Both the position numbers and the translations under genes were made by a program. This document shows, one piece after another, positions 56,162-64,000 of a stretch of DNA of 64,000 nucleotides. Origin of the DNA: Chiridota heheva. Its lineage: Eukaryota > Echinodermata > Holothuroidea > Apodida > Chiridotidae. The stretch is from positions 91,001 to 155,000 of the forward strand of contig JAIGNY010004320.1 in assembly GCA_020152595.1 (NCBI GenBank). Direction: 5' to 3'. Each line of letters starts with the position of its first letter. The stretch's first letter is position 1. Under the pieces are notes generated by a model. That model was not told the DNA's origin. It did no database searches and saw only the letters and a list, made by a program, of their open reading frames with translations.

Positions 56162-56402
56162 AAATATGGAACTAATCCTCTCAAATCATGGGAATATTCC
56201 TTTAAAAACATGGAATATTCCTTTCAAAACATGGGAATAATCCTTTCAAAACATGGAAATGATCCTTTCAAACATGGGAATAATTCTTTCAAAACATGGG
56301 AATATATCTTTAAAAACATGGGAATATACCTTCAAAAACATGGGAATATTTCTTTAAAAACATGGAAATATTCCTTTAAAAACATGGGAATAATCCTGTA
56401 AG
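56162..56402. repeat. ~20-bp minisatellite from FB-C ends
   Basis: About 11 units of AAACATGGGAATATTCCTTT with AATAATCC and GGAATATACC variants. The unit equals an FB-C terminus (CCATGGGAATATTCCTTTAA) and begins exactly where the FB-C element ends. Confidence 0.9.
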
Positions 56403-57204
56403 TTTGTTTTTGTTTCTTGTTGGTTCAGATGCGAAGCATTATGCGAACCTATGTAATGGCAATTTTGTCCGTTCGATTATTCGTTTGGCTGTCCGTCCGG
56501 CCATCCACAGTTTTTTCCTGAGATTTCCTTAGAAATATTAAAGTTTTTTGAGAATTCCTTAGAAAATGTTAAAGTTTCTTCAGATAATCTTATGGGAGGT
56601 TAGAATTTCCTTACAAAATGCTAACTTTTTCAGAGCCACTTTAGACAGGATTGAAGACTAATTTTCTTTAGAAGATAACTGTAAAATGATATCATATTCC
56701 AATATTCTTTAGAGATCCTCAAGTCTCTCTTGTAGCACTTGAGATTTAAAATCCTTCGAATTCTTTAAAATATTTGGGCACCAGCAGTTGTATCAGGCAT
56801 GATTAATAAACTCTGCCTTTATTATTGTGCTCATTTGCATAAAGTTGCTACAGTATATGAACTGAGCAGACTTTTTTTATTTAGTATGCTTAGTCAGGGA
56901 GTGTGACAGGATGTGACTGCACATGGACATAGGGAGCGATGCCATGTGGGACATGGGTGGGGGCTATGAGGGACATATGATATAATTTATACCATGTTGT
57001 ATACACCAAGGGCTATATCAGGCATAATTATTTGACTCCACCTTTTGTTTTCTTATTCAACAAGTCATTTGCACAAGGGATGTCATGTGGAGACATGGCG
57101 TCCCACCCCATTTCAACAAGTCATTTGCATAGAAGTTATTATATGAACTGACACTTTCATACATAGTATGCTCAATCGGAGACTGATAGCTAGGATGAGA
57201 CTTC
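56403..57204. other. Unassigned; approach to the next minisatellite
   Basis: GGTTCAGATGCGAAGCATTA near 56426 and TATGCGAACCATGACGG near 58049 look like the two ends of a larger repeat spanning the array, but the match is short. First loose GCCATGTGGGACATGG units appear near 56940. Confidence 0.35.
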
Positions 57205-57990
57205 TTGTGGAGCCTATGAGATGTCATGTGGGACATGGGGTGGGATTCCATGTGGGACATAGGATGGGATGCCATGTGGAACAGGGTGAAATGCCATGTG
57301 GGACATGGTAGGATGCCACGAGTAACACAGAGTGTGACATAGGTTGGGATGCCATGTTTGACATAGGGTAGGATGCCATGTGTGACATAGGGTAGGAGGC
57401 TATGTGGGACATAGGGTAGGAGGCCATGGGGACATGGGATGTGATGACATGTGTGACATAAAGCAGGATGTCATTGGGACATTGGGAGGGATACCATGTG
57501 AAACATATGGTGGGACATAAGGTGGGATGCCATGTGGGACATCAGGTGCAAAGCCACTGGTGCAGGACACAGAGGGGGATGCATGTAAGACATAGGGAGG
57601 GATGTCATGTGGTACATATGGTGAGATTAATGTGGGACATGTAGGATAGGATCCATGTGGGACATATGGTGGGATACCATTTAAAACACACTGTATGGTG
57701 GAATGCCATGTGGGAGATATGGTGGAATACCATGTGGGACAAGGTATGGGATGGGATGTCATGTGGGACATGGGGTGGGATGTCATTTGGGACATTGGAT
57801 GTGATCCATGTGGGACATAGGGTGGAATGCCATGTGGGTCATAGGATGGGATGCCCTGTGGGACATATGATGGAATGCTATGTGGGACAAGGGATGGGAT
57901 GGGATGTCATATGGGACATGGGATGGGATGTCATATAGGACATGGGGTGGGATGCCATGTGGGACATGGGATGCCATGTGGGACTTAGTG
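57205..57990. repeat. ~24-bp minisatellite
   Basis: About 30 irregular units of GGGATGCCATGTGGGACAT with ATAGG(A/G)TG and ATATGGTG variants. Open frames on both strands (PMSHMASH, GHVECHVGH types) are repeat artefacts. Confidence 0.93.
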
Positions 57991-59061
57991 TGAGGTGCCA
58001 TTTCTATAATTGGCTGGGTCATATGATATGGGTGTCAATTTGCGTGGGTATGCGAACCATGACGGTATTTACCTTTCTAGTTTTTGTTTCTTGTTTTTGT
58101 TTCTTTGATCAACCTGTACTTCCTGTACATTCCTTGTCTCTTAGTTTCCTGGTAATTGGTTTCTCAACATAAAGAAAATAATTAGAAATAAATCTTTTAA
58201 ATGCTGCTTCTCTCTTAAAGATTAGTCAGTGGGAGTTAAGATTCAGACAGAGTACTAGTATTCCTGACTATGAAACCAACACTTCCTCTTGTTGAAATAG
58301 TTTTCCTGTATGTATCCTCCAACAATCATACAGTTCTAGATAGCCCTATCGTTCTCTGTGTGACTTTGGTTTATTTTGGAAGCTTCACCCCATTTGTACT
58401 TTTGCTCCACACTTTTGGACTGATGTCATTTTAACCAAACCAAACCCTGTTATTGCAGTAACATCAAAGTTTTTATTAATTGTACAACATGTGTCAGATT
58501 GCTTTGGGGTGTATGAAGCTTGGTCAGAAGATTTGTTATTTTTTATTGTATCATATGAAATAAGGATTATATGTCAGATTTGATGTCTCCTTTATCCTAA
58601 CACTTTTACGGCCCACAAGTGCTCCAGAGAGAAGTAAACTTGGGGAAGAAGTACATGTAACTTAGCAAACTTTTGCCAGTTAGCACAGCTAGTCTAAGGC
58701 CCTAGGCCAACAAAAAGTTTAAATAAGAATGCAACTTACAATTACATGGAGGAACAAATTCCATCCACTTTAGATAAGAAATTCTTTTCAATAATCTTTG
58801 TGAAGATCATAAACTTATCATTTTCAAAAACCCTAAAGGATTTCTAAAATGTTCTTTTTTGACAATGATAATAGATTGATTGAAATTCAAAGTTTACCTA
58901 ATATGGAACCATTATTGAGTAATGATTTCAGTTGTAGCTAATGTTGTATACTGTACATACTTATGGCCATTCAGATAGAAGGTGCAAAATAGCTCAAATT
59001 ATTTCCTAAACAACAGCAACAAATGCCATCATAATTTGTTGAAAATGGACCTTTTTGCCAC
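57991..59061. other. Unassigned intergenic sequence
   Basis: No exon, RNA gene or repeat was recognised in this 1.07 kb. Confidence 0.4.
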
Positions 59062-59153
59062 TTTTTTTTTTTGGGGGGGGGGGGGGAGGAGGTAATGAAC
59101 AATGGGCTTATATAATATGGGGAAAATGCTCTTTTGCTTCTGCTGCTCCTTAT
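59062..59153 (-). repeat. Poly(T)/poly(G)-capped repeat, copy 1
   Basis: T11 then G13, then AGGAGGTAATGAACAATGGG and CTTTTGCTTCTGCTGCTCCT. It is nearly identical to 60855-60948. Read on the minus strand, the sequence ends in C-run then poly(A), like a retrotransposed 3' end. Confidence 0.85.
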
Positions 59154-59844
59154 TTGTGATTTCAGATACTGTCATGTCTGGCATAGGAATCAAAAAGATT
59201 TTTCTTCTATTCAAATTGTTTACCTAAATCAAAGGAGACATATTCTTGCTTGTATGACCCTGGGATTACCATTATCAAACACTAAGGGCCGTAATTATTG
59301 GAAAGTCTCCCCTGCCCCCTGGCCACGCACCACTATATACCCAATATTGAGATAAAAATGTGTTTTAAAAACATGTTAGCCTCAGATGTGTGTTAGGGTG
59401 TGGTGCGTTAAGCCTGTCCCTACTTTGTGAGTAAGAACTCCGACGTAGCATGATAATTTTGAAGTTTATGTTGTACGTCCCAGAAAGAAGTTACACAATA
59501 TCCTACAGCAGCAACTACTAAAAACTGACAAAACGATATATAAATACAACATTTATAGGCCTACCCTCCGTGCTCCCCCCCCCCACCATTATGAGGGAAT
59601 ACTCCCACAATGGGGGTATTCCCCCTCTCTACCCTATTCAACAATTTTCTTTGTCTCCTGTTGTATGAATAAAATTTGTTCTCCACACAACCGTGGCCGT
59701 TACACTTGTATTTAGCTATTGATCCCATCTAATATTTTAGTCTATTTGCCTACTGGGGACAAGAAATACCAATATAAAAAGATACGTTGGACGAAATTTA
59801 CCATCCCATTCCCTGTAGCCAAAACCGCCTCTGCCCAACGCTGT
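59154..59844. other. Unassigned; hAT-end-like fragment
   Basis: AAGGGCCGTAATTATTGG near 59283 resembles one end of the 185-bp hAT MITE (38209-38393). C-rich stretches occur near 59575 and 59620. No gene recognised. Confidence 0.4.
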
Positions 59845-60365
59845 TTCTCCCCTCCCCCTACCCTCCCCCTCCACCCTCCCACTCCACCCTCCCGATCCAC
59901 CCTCCCGATCCACCCTCCCGATCCACCCTCCCGATCCACCCTCCACCTCCATCTCCCCTCCACCTCCACCCTCCCGCTCCACCCTCCCTCCCCCTCCACC
60001 CTCCCCTTCACCCTCTCCCTCCACCCTCCTGCTCCACTCTCCCCTTCCCTTCCCCCCCTCTCCCCACCCTCCCCTCCATCCTCCACCTCCACCCTCCCGT
60101 TTCACCCTACCGCTCCATCCTCCACCTCCACCCTCCCGTTCCACCCTACCGCTCCACCCTCCCCCTCCACCTTCCCCTCCACCCTCCCCTTCATCCTCCC
60201 CTTCATCCTCCCCCTTCATCCTCCCCCCTCCACCCCTCCCCACCCCTCCCCTCAACCCTCCACCCTCCCCTCCACCCTCTCCCTCCACCCTCTCCCTCCA
60301 CCCTCTCCCTCCACCCTCTTCCTCCCCCACCCTCCACCTTTCCCCTTCACCCTTCCCTCTACCTC
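59845..60365. repeat. Pyrimidine-rich (CCACCCTCCC) tract
   Basis: About 520 bp, almost only C and T on the plus strand with scattered A. It is built from short units such as CCACCCTCCCGATCCACC, CCCTCTCCCTCCACC and TCATCCTCCCC. The complementary strand is purine-rich with many GGG runs. All long proline- or glycine-rich frames here are artefacts. Confidence 0.93.
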
Positions 60366-61289
60366 ATGGAAGGTACTACCATGACTACTGAATATAATAG
60401 GATGTGATGTTTATACCTAATAAAGTACACATTCAATTGATATTTTTTTTTTTTTTAATAATATACGGACAAGTGTAAAGAACTATTTTAAAATTATGTA
60501 CCTTTAAGAAAGGAATTTGAGATATACTTAGGAGTTTTCCACTTTCAATCCCATTGTACAATGAAACTTTCTTCTTCGCGGCTAGAGCTGACAGTCATTC
60601 ACAACTAACCTCGGGCACATATGACCTGACTGTTAAGGTGCCATTACACCCAAACAAACAAACTGAATACAACTCATACGGGAAAGTTGAAACTCTTGAA
60701 TTTTTAACATGATGAATAATTGCCCACAAATGGAATGCACCTCAAATCAAACTTTAAAAACATCTTAAATTACATATGACAAAAATAAAATCAATGAAAG
60801 CAATCAATTCTTCTTGCATTGTAATGGGTTGAGCTATAACATCATTGATGTCTAGTTTTTTTTTTTTTGGGGGGGAGGAGGTAATAAACAATGGGCTTAT
60901 ATAATATGGGGAAAATGCTCTTTTGCTTCTGCTGCTCCTTATTTGTGGAATCTTGATTCATTTGTTATCTATAAAGAGTTTCTTTATAATGCCTAGGACC
61001 CCTAAGAAATAGCCATAGCCAAGTTTAGACCAAAATTTACAATTAATGATCAAATACCTTCAATTTTGAACCAAGTTAGGGTGGTGAATGTCTTACAGTA
61101 ATAAGGTGTGTATTTAACAGGCTTTGCGCATAAATTACAATCCAGCTAGATGATGTTTCTTTTCTTTACCTGCCCCCAATGAAAGTCAAGAAGAAGTAGG
61201 CTTTTCCATAATATTCAGTGACTAAGATTGTGTACAGATTTTGACCTATCCCCTAGTCAACAAATTTTACAATTATAAAATTGATCAAA
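60366..61289. other. Unassigned; repeat copy and tiny LINE tail
   Basis: Holds copy 2 of the poly(T)-capped repeat (60855-60948). It also has AAGGTGCCATTACACCCAAA followed by CAAACAAAC at about 60635-60662, resembling the 3' tail of the I/Jockey-type LINE at 61820-61865. No gene recognised. Confidence 0.5.
60855..60948 (-). repeat. Poly(T)/poly(G)-capped repeat, copy 2
   Basis: T-run, G6, AGGAGGTAATAAACAATGGG, ATATAATATGGGGAAAATGC and GCTGCTCCTTATTTGTG. It differs from 59062-59153 at about one base outside the homopolymers, so the two copies are recent. Confidence 0.85.
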
Positions 61290-61870
61290 ACTCTTGCTTC
61301 CCTTGTTCGTGACCGCTAGCAAATTTCATGGAACTCCCAAAATGATAACAAACTCCATGTCATCCAGCCCACAATTCCGATCAAATCCACCATCAACAAC
61401 CTCTCTCGTATCGACAACATTCATATTACCCGTCTTAGAATTGGTCACACCCACCACCTCACTCACTCCCACCTCCTTATTGGCTCCCCCTAACCCCTCT
61501 GCAACAATTGCCATTGCACCATCACAAGCCATCATGTTCTCCTTGCTTGCCTCGCTCCCCACAACTCAATTGCTGAATTCTTTCAGAAAAATCCTCCGGA
61601 TAAAATTATCTCCTTCCTTCATCAGGCTTCCTTCTACAACCATATTTGATTCTCCTCTTCCACCCCTTCTCTCTACTTTGTTTTTTTCACCCATGCACCT
61701 CCTCTCTCGATCCCAGCTTTCTGGCTTTTAGTTCTCTGGTTTCTCTCAATCTCCCCCTGTTTCTTTTCCTTCCTACCTCTAGAATGATCTGACCTCTCAG
61801 ACACAATTTGACCCTCATTGTTTTGGTGCCGTTAAACCCTCATCAAACACACAAACAACAAACAAAACTC
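61290..61870 (+). mobile_element. I/Jockey-type LINE, 3' fragment 1
   Basis: The frame (with a stop at 61491) reads RLRIGHTHHLTHSHLLIGSP, then PLCNNCHC and SHHVLLAC. This is the RIGHT...TH motif and C-x2-C...H-x4-C knuckle at the C-terminus of I/Jockey-group polymerases. The 3' end GGTGCCGTTAAACCCTCATC followed by AAACACACAAACAA is the typical A-rich tail. Everything upstream of the tail domain is missing. Confidence 0.85.
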
Positions 61871-61974
61871 TCATCGACCATAATTTAAAAACTAGAAAAA
61901 TTGATCTGTTTAGAATTTAATACTCTATTAAGCAATATAGGAATTGCTAAACAACACCCATACTTGTAAGGGAT

Positions 61975-64000
61975 GAAGTGATTCACACACAAGCCACCCC
62001 CCATCTTCTCGAGGATGAGGATCCCATGTCTAACTTCAGTAATATCCTTACCAACATCGCCACCTGCTCAATTCCCAAAACCTCCAAACCCCCAAATCAT
62101 CCCCCCAACCCCTGGTTCTCAGATGACTGCAAAACCGCCATCAAGAACAGGAAAAGAGCCCTCAGGAACTTTAAAACTAACCCGACCACCCATAACCTTA
62201 ACCTCTTTCGATCAGCCGTGCAAGGCCAGACGCACTATCAAGGACAGTAAAACCAACACTTGGAACAACTTTATCTCTTCTCTCACCACCAACACCCCAC
62301 TAAGAAGATTTGGAGAATGGTTAACAGCTTCCACGGCAGAGTAGGCAAATCTTCCATCTCCCATCTCTCTTGGAATGGGGACCTTCTCACCCAAAAAAAG
62401 ACATCGTTGACCACCTCGCCGCCTCTTTCAGCAACATCTCGTCCTCGACCAACTACTCCAATGCTTTCAAAATCAAAAAAGCTTGGATGAAGCCCGGAGA
62501 ATCACTTTTCCCTCTGACAACTCCGAAAGCTACAACACCCCTCTCACCCTTTCTGAATTAAACCAAGCCATCAGCGACGCTGGCTGCACCTCCAAGGGCC
62601 CAGATAACATCCCCTATCAGTTTCTGAAACACCTCCCCATCAAGGCCACCACTACCCTACTCACCATCTTCAACCACATTTGGTCCTCACACTCCTTTCC
62701 CCTATCTGGAGGACAGCTATAGTCATCCCCGTCCTTAAACCGGGAAGGATAGCATCGACCCACCAGCTACCGACCCATCGCCCTTACTTGCTGTCTCTGT
62801 AAAATTATGGAAAAGATCATTAATCAGAGACTAAACTGGTTCCTCGAGACCAACAGAATCCTCTCTCCTCACTCAAAGCGGCTTCCGAAAACGTCGCAAT
62901 ACCTAGACCAGTTAATTACGCTTTGACACCGCTATCCGGGAATCCTTTGCAAAAAGGAACACCTCATTGCCATATTTTTGACCTCGAGAAAGCTTTCGAC
63001 ACTACTTGGAAATACGGCATTACCCGAAACTTCACACCATTGGCCTCAGAGGCCACCTCCCCATCTTTATTCAAAACTTCCTCTCACCCAGGCAGTACCA
63101 AGTTCGTATTGGCCACACCCTCTCCAAGCCGTGCCCCCCCAAAAAGAGGGCGTCCCCCAAGGCAGCATCCTCTCCCCACTCTCTTCAACCTGAGCATTAA
63201 TGACATCGGGAATAACCTTGGCCCCAGCATCAAACGTACCCTCTACGTGGATGACTTCACCATCTTCTACTCCTTCCTAGCTTTCCTATTGTTGAAAATA
63301 GGCTCCAAACCAGCCTCAATCAGCTGCAAGTCTGGAGCAACAATAACGGTTTTAGATTCTCCAAAGACAAGACAGTCTGCATGCACTTTTGTCATTTCAA
63401 CAACCTCCACCCCAACCCGAACTTTGTGCTCAATGGGAATCGATCCCTAAAGTTGAAAACACAAAGTTCCTTGGTCTAACTCTAGACCCCAAGCTCACCT
63501 ACAAGCCACACATCACCAACCTGAAACTAAAATGCAATAGCTCCCTCAACATCCTCCGACTGCTCTCCAACACTACTTGGGGAGCGAACCGCTATGCTCT
63601 CCTCAAAATTTTCAGGCTCACCATTCGTGCCAAGCTTGACTATGGCAATATTGTTTACTGTGTCGCTCACAACTCACACCTCAACCACATTAACACCATC
63701 CAAAATGAAGCCCTCAGGCTTTGTCTAGAGCCTACAGGACCTCCCCAATCACTAGCCTTCATGTTGAAGCCAACTAACCCCCTTTCTACTTAGATGTAAA
63801 AGCTTAGCCTCTCCTATGCTTTTAGAGTCCTCACCAACACCCAGAACCCTGTTTACAACCTCATTAGGTACCCCAATTTCTCCTCCCTCTTTGATAGGAC
63901 TAAAACCCTATCGCCCCCCTTCAGCTTACGCATTAAATCAGACCTCTTTCATCTTGGCATCAACCCCGCCACTCTCGGCACCTATTCCTGGCCCACTTTT
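61975..64000 (+). mobile_element. I/Jockey-type LINE, fragment 2 (runs off window)
   Basis: Same strand and same broad LINE group as the fragment just upstream. It starts in the linker between endonuclease and RT and continues past the window end, so its 5' part is missing here. Overall base use (C-rich codons) differs from the AT-rich surroundings. Confidence 0.88.
61975..64000 (+). pseudogene. Decayed I/Jockey-type reverse transcriptase
   Basis: The linker reads PNPWFSDDCKTAIKNRKRA. RT motifs follow: TSKGPDNIPYQFLKHLP (about 62590), AIVIPVLKPGR (about 62720), SGFRKRRNT (about 62880), DLEKAFDTTW with the first catalytic Asp (about 62980), EGVPQGSILSP in a shifted frame (about 63140) and LYVDDFTIF (about 63240). 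The thumb region is well kept at 63389-63793: NTKFLGLTLDPKLTYKPHI, LDYGNIVYC and NEALRLCLEPTGPPQSLA. At least five frameshifts or stops separate these pieces. It is a dead copy, though the thumb stretch stays open for about 130 codons. Confidence 0.9.

Noticed and set aside
59719-60407. Proline-rich and glycine-rich frames of about 200 codons on both strands
   Set aside because: Low-complexity pyrimidine tract; frames open on both strands at once.

Overview
This window is eukaryotic nuclear DNA from an invertebrate animal, most likely marine; I cannot fix the phylum. The evidence is an AT-rich background, small exons with GT/AG borders, non-LTR retrotransposons of several animal clades (L1/Tx1-like, CR1/L2-like, I/Jockey-like), tRNA-derived SINEs, hAT and TTAA-targeting DNA transposons, and very large mini- and microsatellites. 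There are no operons, rRNAs, intact tRNAs or CRISPR arrays. Most long open frames here are by-products of tandem repeats: the 19-bp and 20-bp arrays carry no stop codons in any forward frame.

Gene content is low. The only gene I can name is a thioredoxin on the minus strand. Exon 1 is at 45112-45138 (start codon, nine residues) and exon 2 at 42460-42564 (WCGPC active site); the phases match and the later exons were not found. Exon 2 lies in a tandem duplication (41603-42296 and 42297-42896), and the second copy of the exon has lost 64 bp including the active site but keeps both splice sites. Other exon candidates are a GC-rich exon at 25036-25172 (+) with no family assignment, and a divergent pair of first exons at 52916-53039 (-, signal-peptide-like) and 53276-53308 (+) with 236 bp between them.

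Layout. 1-850: degenerate tandem repeats. 2071-6344: a 5'-truncated, decayed L1/Tx1-type LINE (-) between 18-bp direct repeats. 7000-13200: fold-back elements, an A/B dimeric satellite (8003-9124) and a TACA microsatellite. 13902-16688: a 19-bp minisatellite. 17000-22500: small TTAA elements and a 122-bp AT-rich satellite (19040-20606). 25000-29400: orphan exon, MITEs, a GAGCTC palindrome array and a hAT-like element. 29948-31370: a tandem duplication split by a CR1/L2 LINE end. 32000-38400: MITEs, a 20-bp array, a 35-bp array (34686-37280), a tRNA-Asn SINE and a 185-bp hAT MITE. 41600-45500: the thioredoxin locus. 45500-52800: more fold-back copies, a nested SINE and minisatellites. 52900-53310: the divergent exon pair. 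54055-55026: a 956-bp hAT-type element with 8-bp target duplications. 55580-58000: a fold-back element and minisatellites. 59845-60365: a pyrimidine tract. 61290-64000: two fragments of an I/Jockey-type LINE, the second running off the window.

Names used below: FB-A, FB-B, FB-C and FB-D are fold-back (long terminal inverted repeat) families; A, C and D are bounded by TTAA. PB is a ~105-bp TTAA-CCCTTACTCTA element; M6, M8 and M9 are other short inverted-repeat families. A theme of the window is that several minisatellites appear to have grown from the ends or interiors of such elements: 17-bp units inside FB-B, 20-bp units next to FB-C, the GAGCTC array from M9, and tandem FB-A ends. I see no gene cluster acting as one pathway. 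The exciting candidates are the decoy thioredoxin exon and the element-to-minisatellite conversions.
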